A stretch of DNA of 64,000 nucleotides from Lacrimispora sp. BS-2 (GTDB lineage Bacteria > Bacillota > Clostridia > Lachnospirales > Lachnospiraceae): positions 3,782,001-3,846,000 of the forward strand of contig NZ_CP157940.1 in NCBI RefSeq assembly GCF_040207125.1. Direction: 5' to 3'. Position 1 is the first letter of the stretch. Each line of letters opens with the position of its first letter. This document shows positions 1 to 7,300 of the stretch, piece by piece. Both the position numbers and the translations under genes were made by a program. The notes beneath the pieces were generated by a model, which saw nothing but the letters and a program-made list of their open reading frames with translations, ran no database searches and was not told the DNA's origin.

Positions 1-196
1 CTTCGGCTTCCTCGATGGCCGGAATGAGAAGCGACCATACTGAGGCCGCGATCATAACACCGGCAGCAAAGCCGAGGAAGATTCTCTGAACAGACTGATT
101 TACGTCCTTCCGGAAAAAGAATACGACCGAAGCTCCCAAAGTAGTCATAAGAAATGTAAAGCCGGTACCGCCGGCAGCCCACAAAACAGGCGTCAT
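1..196 (-). CDS. ZIP family metal transporter, N-terminal part
   Basis: The gene reads leftward and runs off the window edge, so only about 65 residues are visible. It starts at the ATG complementary to 194-196, behind an AGGAGG-type ribosome site at about 203-209. The peptide has a hydrophobic first helix, then a second helix containing AAGVMIAASVWSLLIPAIEE. The small-residue run followed by SLLIPAIE is typical of the first helices of ZIP/GufA-type divalent metal transporters in Clostridia. By family it would move Zn(II), Fe(II) or Mn(II) across the cytoplasmic membrane. The histidine-rich loop and TM4-5 metal site lie outside the window, so substrate cannot be judged. Confidence 0.8.
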   Translation of the reverse strand, partial: MTPVLWAAGGTGFTFLMTTLGASVVFFFRKDVNQSVQRIFLGFAAGVMIAASVWSLLIPAIEEAE

Positions 197-255
197 ATTA
201 AGCCCTCCTTTTCTGTCAAAAAAACAGCGGTTTTGACTGTATTTTCCCTGCTTTA

Positions 256-284
256 ACTATATCATAACCTCTGTTTGGACGCAA
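256..284 (-). promoter_or_regulatory. Sigma-A type promoter of the ZIP gene
   Basis: On the minus strand TTGCGT (complement of 279-284) and TATAGT (complement of 256-261) are 17 bp apart. They lie about 60 bp upstream of the transporter start, with no other leftward gene in between. Confidence 0.5.
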
Positions 285-299
285 TGAGATAAATTCCCT

Positions 300-328
300 T
301 TCCATTTCCGACAGATTTATGCTAAAAT
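300..328 (+). promoter_or_regulatory. Probable extended -10 promoter for the NlpC/P60 gene
   Basis: TAAAAT at 323-328 is preceded by TG one base upstream (320-321), an extended -10. The -35 region (TTCCAT, 300-305) is weak. Transcription would start near 335, so the tandem repeats at 351-454 would form the RNA leader. Confidence 0.4.
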
Positions 329-350
329 AGACCTGATTTTACATATGAAA

Positions 351-454
351 TACCCTTCGGGTAACCCTTTATGCCTCAAAAGCGAGGACGATAAATAGGA
401 AACACCCTTCGGGTATCCCTTTATGCCCAAAATGCATGGGCAATAAATAGGAAA
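351..454 (+). repeat. Two tandem 52-nt leader repeats with paired hairpins
   Basis: Copies at 351-402 and 403-454 are the same length and abut exactly. Each has a tight hairpin, ACCC-TTCG-GGT, then a second stem: TTTATGCC on the left and ATAAATAGGAAA on the right. The inner stem differs between copies but keeps pairing: CCTC with GAGG in copy 1, GCCC with GGGC in copy 2. Flanks are nearly identical, while the loops differ (AAAAGC versus AAAATGCAT). This pattern fits a structured RNA element in the 5' leader of the gene at 467. No known riboswitch class was recognised. Distance from the repeat end to the start codon is 12 nt, so the last copy overlaps or abuts the ribosome site. Confidence 0.6.
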
Positions 455-466
455 GGAATTTGGTTT

Positions 467-1993
467 ATGAATATAAAAATAAGATGGGAAAGGCGTTCTG
501 CCTATTCTGTGTTTCTGGCAGCAGCAACGGTTTCTTTGTTAGCAGGATGCAATAAAACGGAAACAGCAGCGGAGCTTGGAAAGGATGCCACGCCATCCAT
601 TGCCATATCGATAGAAAATGAACTGCAGCCTGTTGATGTACTTACTCCCGGAGGAGATCTGATGCCAAGGCTTCTTAAGGTACCGGAACAAAAGGAAAAT
701 CCTATCCCTGAGTATTTGCGGAATGGGGTAGAGCATCCGGTGGTTGCCAGCCTTCAGGAGCGTTTGATGAATTTGGGCTTTATGGATAATGATGAGCCCA
801 CCCAGTACTTTGGAAATGTGACTGAGGCTGCTGTTAAGACCTTCCAGCGCCAGAACGGCCTGGCTCAGGATGGAATTGTAGGGCCTGAAACCCTGACTGC
901 CATTATGACGCCGGCTGCCAAATATTATGCTGTGTCAAAGGGTGTGGAGGGCGACGACATATCACGGATTCAGAGCCGCCTTTATGAATTGGGGTATCTT
1001 GCCGGTGCGGGCCAGGTATCCGGTTCTTTTGGAGATGAAACAGAGGCCGCGGTCATGAAGCTTCAGGAGGTCAACGGCTTAAACATAGATGGAAAAGTAG
1101 GACGTCAGACCATAAATCTTCTCTACAGTGAAGAGATTAAGCCAAACTTCCTGTCATATGGTGAAAAGAGCGATGTAGTTTTAACCAGCCAGCAGCGTCT
1201 TAAGGAGCTGGGGTATTTAACAACTACTCCGGATGGGGCCTATGGAAATGATACGGTGACAGCGGTGAAACAGTTCCAGTCCCGGAATGACCTGGTTGTG
1301 GATGGGTATTTAGGACCTTCCACCCGGATCACCTTAATGAGCGCAGGGGCGCAGCCAAACGGCCTGACCCTTGGTGAACAGGGAGAATCGGTTACCAGGA
1401 TCCAGCAGCTGTTAAATAAATACGGGTACCTGGCTTCTGCAAATGTTACAGGATATTACGGTGAATTGACGGAAAAGGCGGTTAAGGAATTCCAAAACAA
1501 CAATGGACTGAAAGCAGATGGTTCTGTGGGACAGCTTACCATGAGTAAACTTACTGGGAGCGGCATAAAATCCGCAGGCTCTTCCGGATCCTCAGGCGGT
1601 TCCTCCAAGGGCGGTACGGTTAAGGGCGGTTCCGGTGTAAGCGGTCTGCTTTCCATTGCCAGATCCAAGGTGGGACGCCCCTATGTATGGGGTGCCAAGG
1701 GCTCGGAGTCCTTTGACTGTTCGGGATTCGTCTACTGGTCTCTCAACCAGGCCGGCGTCAGACAGAGCTATCTGACCTCTTCCGGTTGGAGAAATGTAGG
1801 TAAATATACGAAGATCACCAGCTTTGGAAGCCTGAAGGCAGGCGATATCATCGTGGTAAGCGGCCATGTGGGAATCGTAGCCGGAGGCGGAAGCGTCATT
1901 GATGCTTCCTCCAGTAACGGGCGGGTAGTAGAACGTTCCTTAAGCTCCTGGTGGAAGAATAACTTTATCTGCGGCTGGCGTATATTTGGATAG
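467..1993 (+). CDS. Lipoprotein with four peptidoglycan-binding domains and NlpC/P60 peptidase
   Basis: A 508-residue exported cell-wall hydrolase. A positively charged N-terminus and hydrophobic stretch end in a lipobox, LLAGC, with Cys28 as the lipidated residue. Four PG_binding_1 repeats follow (about 86-150, 158-220, 233-294, 303-365), each with the LQ-x2-L-x2-LGY / FQ-x2-NGL-x2-DG pattern. A Ser/Gly-rich linker (366-393) leads to the NlpC/P60 domain (395-508). The catalytic Cys418 sits in FDCSGF and His467 in SGHVGIV. Family members cut peptide stems of peptidoglycan, usually between D-Glu and a diamino acid. A MATE gene follows after 15 bp. The tandem leader repeats just upstream suggest RNA-level control, which is inference. 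Confidence 0.9.
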   Translation: MNIKIRWERRSAYSVFLAAATVSLLAGCNKTETAAELGKDATPSIAISIENELQPVDVLTPGGDLMPRLLKVPEQKENPIPEYLRNGVEHPVVASLQERLMNLGFMDNDEPTQYFGNVTEAAVKTFQRQNGLAQDGIVGPETLTAIMTPAAKYYAVSKGVEGDDISRIQSRLYELGYLAGAGQVSGSFGDETEAAVMKLQEVNGLNIDGKVGRQTINLLYSEEIKPNFLSYGEKSDVVLTSQQRLKELGYLTTTPDGAYGNDTVTAVKQFQSRNDLVVDGYLGPSTRITLMSAGAQPNGLTLGEQGESVTRIQQLLNKYGYLASANVTGYYGELTEKAVKEFQNNNGLKADGSVGQLTMSKLTGSGIKSAGSSGSSGGSSKGGTVKGGSGVSGLLSIARSKVGRPYVWGAKGSESFDCSGFVYWSLNQAGVRQSYLTSSGWRNVGKYTKITSFGSLKAGDIIVVSGHVGIVAGGGSVIDASSSNGRVVERSLSSWWKNNFICGWRIFG

Positions 1994-2008
1994 GAATGGT
2001 TCAAAATA

Positions 2009-3370
2009 ATGAGTATGAAAACACAGAAAAAAGCAATTAATATGGTAACAGATTCACCGGGAAGGGCCCTTTTGCTCTTTGCCCTTCCCCTGATTCTTGG
2101 AAATTTATTTCAGCAGTTTTATAACATCATAGACTCTGTGGTGGTTGGACGGTTTGTGGGGGAAGAAGCCCTGGCATCGGTAGGTGCCTCTTATTCCATT
2201 ACAAACGTGTTTATTGCCATCGCGGTAGGCGGCGGAATCGGCAGTTCCGTAGTGGTGTCCCAGTTTTTAGGGGCAAAACAGACCGGAAACATGAAAACCG
2301 CCATATCCACCACTCTTATTAATTTCTTGTCCATAGGAGTGATACTGGGCGGTCTGGGACTTCTTTTCAATAACCGGATTTTAAGCTTCATGAATACCCC
2401 GGAGAATGTATTTTATGATGCCTCGGTGTACCTGGGTATTTATTTTATAGGGCTGCCTTTCCTATTCATGTATAATGTGCAGGCATCTGTTTTTCAGGCT
2501 CTGGGAGATTCGAAAACTCCCTTATATCTGCTGGTCTTTTCCTCTCTTTTAAATGTAGTACTGGATCTGCTGCTGGTGACCCAGTTTTTCATGGGGGTAG
2601 CCGGTGTGGCGATTGCCACTTTGATAGCCCAGGGAATTTCCGCTGTCATGTCTTTTCTCATTTTGATAAAGCGGTTAAAGGGGTATGAGACAACAGAGCC
2701 GTTTCGGCTTTATGACTGGAATATGATGCTCCATATGATGCGGGTCGCCATTCCCTCCACCCTTCAGCAGTCCATCGTCCATATCGGAATGCTTCTGGTG
2801 CAGTCTGTTGTCAATGTATTTGGTTCTGCGGTCATGGCGGGCTTTGCGGCAGGAACCAGGATTGAATCCATCTGCATTGTTCCCATGCTTGCCCTGGGAA
2901 ATGCCATGTCCACCTTCACGGCACAGAACATAGGCGCAGGAAGGACAGACCGGGTAAAAAAGGGCTACCGTTACTGCTATCTCATGGCAGGTGTTTTTGC
3001 AGTTATCATATGTGTTATTATGGAAACTTGGGGAGATTGGTTTATACGAAGCTTTTTAAATGAAGGCAGTGCAGAAACTGCATTTCAGACAGGTATGGAT
3101 TATATCCGGTTCATTTCATTCTTTTATATCTGCATTGGCTGCAAGGCGACCACAGACGGGCTTTTGCGCGGCGCAGGAGATGTGGTGGTATTTACTGCCG
3201 CCAATCTGGTGAATCTGGCGATCCGGGTGTCGGTGGCAGCTGTGTTCGCTCCCATTATTGGCGTCCAGGCCGTTTGGTTTGCAGTTCCAATGGGCTGGAC
3301 GGCCAATTATATCATATCATTCCTCCGATATCTGACGGGAAAATGGGAGAGGATACGGCTTATTTCTTGA
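2009..3370 (+). CDS. MATE family efflux transporter
   Basis: A 453-residue integral membrane protein with about 12 hydrophobic helices in two similar halves. The N-terminal signature reads LFALPLILGNLFQQFYNIIDSVVVGRFVGEEALA, shown here in parts: LPLILGNLFQQFYN, then DSVVVGRFVG. This marks the DinF/NorM-type MATE family, which exports cationic drugs or metabolites using Na+ or H+ gradients. The start ATG has only a weak ribosome site (GGAATGG). It follows the NlpC gene closely and may be translated from the same message. Its 3' end overlaps the convergent sensor-kinase gene by 11 bp, so neither gene can end in a separate terminator before the other. The substrate cannot be predicted. Confidence 0.92.
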   Translation: MSMKTQKKAINMVTDSPGRALLLFALPLILGNLFQQFYNIIDSVVVGRFVGEEALASVGASYSITNVFIAIAVGGGIGSSVVVSQFLGAKQTGNMKTAISTTLINFLSIGVILGGLGLLFNNRILSFMNTPENVFYDASVYLGIYFIGLPFLFMYNVQASVFQALGDSKTPLYLLVFSSLLNVVLDLLLVTQFFMGVAGVAIATLIAQGISAVMSFLILIKRLKGYETTEPFRLYDWNMMLHMMRVAIPSTLQQSIVHIGMLLVQSVVNVFGSAVMAGFAAGTRIESICIVPMLALGNAMSTFTAQNIGAGRTDRVKKGYRYCYLMAGVFAVIICVIMETWGDWFIRSFLNEGSAETAFQTGMDYIRFISFFYICIGCKATTDGLLRGAGDVVVFTAANLVNLAIRVSVAAVFAPIIGVQAVWFAVPMGWTANYIISFLRYLTGKWERIRLIS

Positions 3371-5627
3371 CAGGGAAGGCCACACCTGCTTTAAATAGAT
3401 CTCCGTCAATATAAAGCCTTAATTCTCCGCCCTGAAGCTCGGCCAGGCTTTTAGCGATGGAGATCCCCAGTCCGCTTCCTTCTGTGGTCCGGGCAACATC
3501 CCCTCTGACAAAGCGCTCGGTCAGCTCGTCCGCATGAATGTTTAACGGGTTTTGGGATATATTCTTCATGGTGAAAACCGCCATATCCCCTTCTACTGTA
3601 ATCTCTGCGTATACCCGGCTGTGTTCCATGGCATACTTGAAGGCATTGTTATAAAGATTCTCAAGCACTCTCCACAGATACCGGCCGTCCGCCTCGATCA
3701 GGATGGTTTCGGCCGGAAGGGTGGAAACCAGTTCCAGGTGACGGAGGGCAAACTTTTCTTCAAATTCTCCGTTAGTCTGATGGATGAGCTGTACAAAGTC
3801 AATGCTGGTGATCTCCAGCTTTAAATTTCCGGAGCTTGCCTTTGAGGCCTCCACCAGATCTTCTGTCAAAGTCTTTAACCGCTGGGACTTCTGTTCCAGA
3901 ACTTCTAAGTATCCCTGAATCTTTGGATCCTGAATCTTTTCCCTTTTTATAAGGTCCACATAGTTTATGATGGATGTAAGGGGAGTCTTAATATCATGGG
4001 ACACATTGGTGATTAAATCCGCCTTTAAGCGCTCACTCCGTACCTTTTCCTGGAGTGCGGTTTCAAGTCCGGTGCTGATGTGATTGATGTTTTCTGCCAG
4101 TTCCCGCGCTTTTCCGTTAAATGTCAGGGTATCGATCTTATAAGTGGTATCCCCTCTGGAAATATTAAAAAGGGCCTCATTGATCTGATCAGTTTCCCAT
4201 GCGTTTTTGTACATCTGATGGAATACCCAGTAATCCATGCAGAAAAGCAGCAGAGCAACCGCCCCCATAAGGAACCGGGACGCTAAGCTGTTATAGGTAA
4301 ATAAAAGGAAAGCAAAAGCCATTGTCATGGCAATGTTAAAAATCAGGAACATGGCATAAGAAAGCATGATCCGGGTGGTGAAACGGTGATTTTTAAAATA
4401 CAGGGACAGGTTATTTAGTCCCCGGTGCATAAGGCTTCCGGTCCAGAGGCTGCCTGCCTTATAACGTTTTAAAAGGCTTAAGGCGGCAGAAAGTCCGGCG
4501 GCGTAATAAATGAGGACCCGAAGGGCCAGCTCTCCATAATTCCATTGGTCAACGGCAAAAAAGAGGTGGATGATCTTATATGCCAGCCGGTTTGCCAGAA
4601 ACAAGGTGATGATGGCAGCCCCGCAATACAGGAGCAGACAGCTTTCAGCAGGAAGCTGGTCAATCCGTTTTAAGGGACCCCGGTCCTGTTCCGTGTCAGG
4701 CTGTCCGGTCAGGCTTACCAGTGCGTACAGGGTCGCCATGCAGCCTAAGATTCCCAGGCAAAGGCTGATCATTCCGACAATGAATAACAGACGCATACGG
4801 TCATAGGAAGCGGAAGCCCGTGCGTAAGCATCACCATAAGGATAGGAAGTATCCACGGCTACTGTCATATGATAATTGCCGTTGTTATAGGGATTCATCT
4901 TTTCTAACAGGGAAGAAACATTCTTGGGGACAGTTGTTAAGTTGGAATCCACGTATAGAGCTTCTCCTGTTACGTAAAGGTATCTTCCCATGGCCTTAAA
5001 GTCATTGATGCCTTTGCCTGAAACGTTGTTGTATAACTTATAATCCTCCTCAGTGTTCTGATAGAGTACTTCAAACTTTAAATTGCTGGGATTCTGGATG
5101 AAGCGGTAATAAAAAGAGTAGTAGTTGCCCAAATGGGTCAGTACCTCATAGGCAATCTGATCCATAGTGAGAAATGCTTCTCCAGGCTCCGTTATCTTAA
5201 AATCCGGTTCATAGGCCCGGTAATCCACACGTACATACGAATCTGTGTCATCCGCAGCCGGCTGTCCTCCGCTCACCTTAAACTGCTCATTGAGATAATA
5301 GCCAAGGGATTTGGCCCTGCGCATCATCTCATCCACCGTATATTCCCTTATGGTTCCCGGGCCTTCCATGACCCGGACAATGGGCTTTGAATAGTCAAGC
5401 TTTCCGTTGGTCTCAAATATTTCCTTATATTTTACATAATTAAAAATATCATCGATATCAGATTTAAGCTGGCGGGTGAATTCAGGCGTGTCCTCATAGG
5501 TTTCATGGGTGACCCAGCGGATCCCCTCTCCGTAGTGGGAATTGCTGTACATGATGGAAACGCCGATGACAACAAGAAGGGAGAAGAGCATATGCATAAG
5601 AGCCGCAAAATCTTTTCTTTTTTTCAT
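3360..5627 (-). CDS. Membrane sensor histidine kinase
   Basis: A 755-residue kinase, second gene of a response regulator-kinase operon (8 bp gap). A first membrane helix (about 10-27) leads to a roughly 240-residue extracytoplasmic domain, then several more membrane helices between about 275 and 470. The cytoplasmic HisKA box is VSHDIKTPLTSI with phosphoacceptor His544. The HATPase domain carries the G box GSGLGISIAKSL near 720. The large external domain plus the multi-helix membrane block is longer than a typical two-helix kinase and suggests envelope or ligand sensing. The signal is unknown. The 3' end overlaps the convergent MATE gene by 11 bp, a possible but unproven functional link. Confidence 0.92.
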   Translation of the reverse strand: MKKRKDFAALMHMLFSLLVVIGVSIMYSNSHYGEGIRWVTHETYEDTPEFTRQLKSDIDDIFNYVKYKEIFETNGKLDYSKPIVRVMEGPGTIREYTVDEMMRRAKSLGYYLNEQFKVSGGQPAADDTDSYVRVDYRAYEPDFKITEPGEAFLTMDQIAYEVLTHLGNYYSFYYRFIQNPSNLKFEVLYQNTEEDYKLYNNVSGKGINDFKAMGRYLYVTGEALYVDSNLTTVPKNVSSLLEKMNPYNNGNYHMTVAVDTSYPYGDAYARASASYDRMRLLFIVGMISLCLGILGCMATLYALVSLTGQPDTEQDRGPLKRIDQLPAESCLLLYCGAAIITLFLANRLAYKIIHLFFAVDQWNYGELALRVLIYYAAGLSAALSLLKRYKAGSLWTGSLMHRGLNNLSLYFKNHRFTTRIMLSYAMFLIFNIAMTMAFAFLLFTYNSLASRFLMGAVALLLFCMDYWVFHQMYKNAWETDQINEALFNISRGDTTYKIDTLTFNGKARELAENINHISTGLETALQEKVRSERLKADLITNVSHDIKTPLTSIINYVDLIKREKIQDPKIQGYLEVLEQKSQRLKTLTEDLVEASKASSGNLKLEITSIDFVQLIHQTNGEFEEKFALRHLELVSTLPAETILIEADGRYLWRVLENLYNNAFKYAMEHSRVYAEITVEGDMAVFTMKNISQNPLNIHADELTERFVRGDVARTTEGSGLGISIAKSLAELQGGELRLYIDGDLFKAGVAFPVKK

Positions 5628-5635
5628 AAACGCTC

Positions 5636-6331
5636 CTATTGTTTCTCGATCTTATAGCCTACGCCCCATACCACTTTTAAATAACGTGGTTCTCTGGGGT
5701 TGATTTCGATCTTTTCCCGGATATGCCGGATGTGTACTGCAACGGTGTTGTCGGCGCCGATGGCTTCTTCATTCCAGATCTGCTCGTAGATCTCATCAAT
5801 GGAAAATACTTTTCCCGCATTCTTCACCAGAAGCAGAAGGATGTTGTACTCAATGGGGGTCAGTTTGATCAGTTCCCCTTCTACAAAAACTTCCTTATTG
5901 TCGTCATTAATGGCCAGGCCTCCGCATTTATACACTTGTCCGGCAGGCTGCTGGTTCATATTGCCAAGCTGGGTATAACGGCGCAGCTGGGATTTTACCC
6001 TTGCTACCAGTTCCAGCGGATTAAAGGGTTTGGTGATATAATCATCTGCTCCGATATTCAGTCCCAGGATTTTATCCGTATCCTCGGATTTGGCGGAAAG
6101 GATAATGATGGGGATGCTGCTTGTCTCACGGACCTTTAACGTGGTCCGTATCCCGTCAAGGCCTGGCATCATCACATCCAGAATCATTAAATCCACGTCC
6201 TGTCCTTCCAGAAGCTTTAAGGCATCGTAGCCGTCATAGGCCTTAATCACATGAAACCCTTCTCCTGTTAAATATATATCAATAGCTTCCACGATTTGTT
6301 TGTCATCATCACATACTAAAATATTCTGCAT
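5636..6331 (-). CDS. OmpR/PhoB family response regulator
   Basis: A 231-residue regulator: receiver domain (about 1-115) then winged-helix DNA-binding domain (about 135-231). The acidic pocket is D8/D9 and the phosphorylated residue is Asp52 in LMILDVMMPG; the conserved Lys lies in ITKPFNPLE. The winged helix includes LTPIEYNILLLL and VHIRHIREKIE. The start was placed at the ATG complementary to 6329-6331 because an AAGGAGG site lies 6-12 bases upstream. A longer in-frame start near 6361 would fall over a TATAAT-like -10 (complement of 6353-6358). It is the partner of the kinase encoded immediately downstream and probably controls its own operon, as is common in the family. Confidence 0.93.
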   Translation of the reverse strand: MQNILVCDDDKQIVEAIDIYLTGEGFHVIKAYDGYDALKLLEGQDVDLMILDVMMPGLDGIRTTLKVRETSSIPIIILSAKSEDTDKILGLNIGADDYITKPFNPLELVARVKSQLRRYTQLGNMNQQPAGQVYKCGGLAINDDNKEVFVEGELIKLTPIEYNILLLLVKNAGKVFSIDEIYEQIWNEEAIGADNTVAVHIRHIREKIEINPREPRYLKVVWGVGYKIEKQ

Positions 6332-6443
6332 ACGAAAACCTCCTTTTTCAATATTATACAACGAAGGCTGTAAAAAAGCACATTACATTTTTATGACTTT
6401 TAAGAATCCTTTATTTATACGTGCCTGAGGGGCCCCTATTTTA

Positions 6444-6575
6444 TCATTTGACTGCATAATAATATGACTCCAGTTTATCCACTTTTCTATCCATGTATCC
6501 CAAATGCGTGTAAGTGTTCAGGGCGGTTTTTATATTATCGTTCCCTAAGAGATATTGCGCCTGCAGAATATTGAA
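6444..6575 (-). pseudogene. C-terminal relic of a tyrosine recombinase/integrase
   Basis: The minus strand encodes 43 codons and a stop without a start. It includes QYLLGNDNIKTALNTYTHLG, then a Lys/Glu tail ending YYYAVK. The LLG-x-D/S-NIKTxLNxYTHL pattern is the region around the last histidine and catalytic tyrosine of phage-type integrases. Upstream the frame loses similarity, so only the last part of the gene survives. Related 3'-end sequence appears to recur near 7066-7140 and 23749-23832. Confidence 0.55.
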
Positions 6576-6592
6576 GGCAAATGGAAACGGAG

Positions 6593-6621
6593 CTGGTGAC
6601 GCTCACGCCGGATCAGGCTGG
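6593..6621. repeat. 29-bp degenerate repeat, copy 1
   Basis: This 29-bp stretch (containing CTCACGCCGGATCAGGCTGG) matches 23689-23717 at 25 of 29 positions. Both copies lie next to integrase-like relic sequence and read L-x-LTP-x-QAG on the plus strand. Confidence 0.45.
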
Positions 6622-6738
6622 CGCTCTGCAGTATCTGGAATTGGCCGAGCAAAATACAGGTGGTATTGCACTTACACACATCTTGTCTATCTGTCCCATA
6701 TAATATAGTGTAGTTCGGTATGAAAGGAGTTAAAGTAT

Positions 6739-6996
6739 ATGAGCAGCGATACTTTTAAATGTAGATGTAAATGTTATAAGAAATGTGAGCCCAAATGTGA
6801 ATGCAAACCTAAATGTGAATGCGAGTGTGATCATGGCAAAGACTGCGAATGTTTCAAAAAAGCATTAAAAGAGGCTTACTGGAGAGGCTTTAAAGACGGT
6901 TGCAGAAAATGCAGACGGAGAGAAAATGAATGTGGCGAATGCGAAAAGTACGAGGGATATGAAGAGTATGAAGGGTATGAGGAGTACGAAGAGTAA
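6739..6996 (+). CDS. Cys-rich small protein with Tyr/Glu repeat tail
   Basis: An 85-residue protein with a good ribosome site (AAAGGAG, 8 bases before ATG). The first half is packed with Cys-x-Cys motifs separated by Lys/Glu (15 cysteines in all, e.g. KCECKPKCECECDHGKDC). A short amphipathic stretch KKALKEAYWRGFKDGCRKC follows. The C-terminus is a near-repeat of GYEEYE. No family was recognised. The Cys-x-Cys density resembles metal-binding or disulfide-crosslinked spore-coat-type proteins, but this is analogy only. A strong terminator follows directly, so the gene is monocistronic. It is bracketed by integrase-like relics on both sides and may have arrived with a mobile element. Confidence 0.7.
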   Translation: MSSDTFKCRCKCYKKCEPKCECKPKCECECDHGKDCECFKKALKEAYWRGFKDGCRKCRRRENECGECEKYEGYEEYEGYEEYEE

Positions 6997-7014
6997 GAAC
7001 GGTAGTCTTTGATT

Positions 7015-7048
7015 AGAGCGGGCTTGGGTATTCCGGGCCCGCTCTATT
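7015..7048 (+). terminator. Rho-independent terminator of the Cys-rich gene
   Basis: AGAGCGGGC (7015-7023) pairs perfectly with GCCCGCTCT (7037-7045), followed by ATTTAT. It lies 18 bp after the stop codon. Confidence 0.8.
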
Positions 7049-7065
7049 TATGGAATTTATATTAT

Positions 7066-7140
7066 TTTCTGACTGTATGATGCTTGGTTTGACTGTTTTT
7101 AAGTGGTAACAGGTGGTGAAGTCAAAAGTCTCTTAAACCT
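7066..7140. repeat. Degenerate repeat similar to 23749-23832
   Basis: Shared blocks in order are TGACTG-TAT, TTGGTTT, GTTTTTAA, CAG-TG-TGA and AAGTCTCT. The minus strand of the second copy reads like an integrase C-terminus, so this is probably another 3'-end relic. The rest of the 6997-7300 gap is AT-rich and shows nothing else. Confidence 0.4.
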
Positions 7141-7300
7141 TGATTTAAAGCCCTAAAATACAGATTTAAAGTGTTTGCTTATTTTTAATAAGAAAAATCA
7201 CATTGCATTTTTCTAAAGAAACCTGAAATGGTGTCTGTTTCTGTCATGTTTCGGATTTTTTCATCATATGCTTTACCAACTCTGGTAAAAGGATGCTTCT

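Larger units (their letters stand above)
6332..6738. other. Intergenic region with recombinase scars
   Basis: About 400 bp between the two-component operon and the Cys-rich gene. It holds the promoter region of the regulator, the C-terminal relic of a tyrosine recombinase (6444-6575, minus), and a 29-bp motif shared with 23689-23717. A short plus-strand frame at 6581-6703 (starting METELVTLTPDQAG) overlaps that motif. It has no ribosome site and is treated as relic sequence, not a gene. Confidence 0.5.

Noticed and set aside
351..454. The tandem leader repeats as a CRISPR array
   Set aside because: There are only two units, no spacers between them, and the internal variation preserves pairing.
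6514..6708. A 64-codon plus-strand frame before the Cys-rich gene
   Set aside because: It crosses the antisense recombinase relic, has no ribosome site and no recognisable protein.
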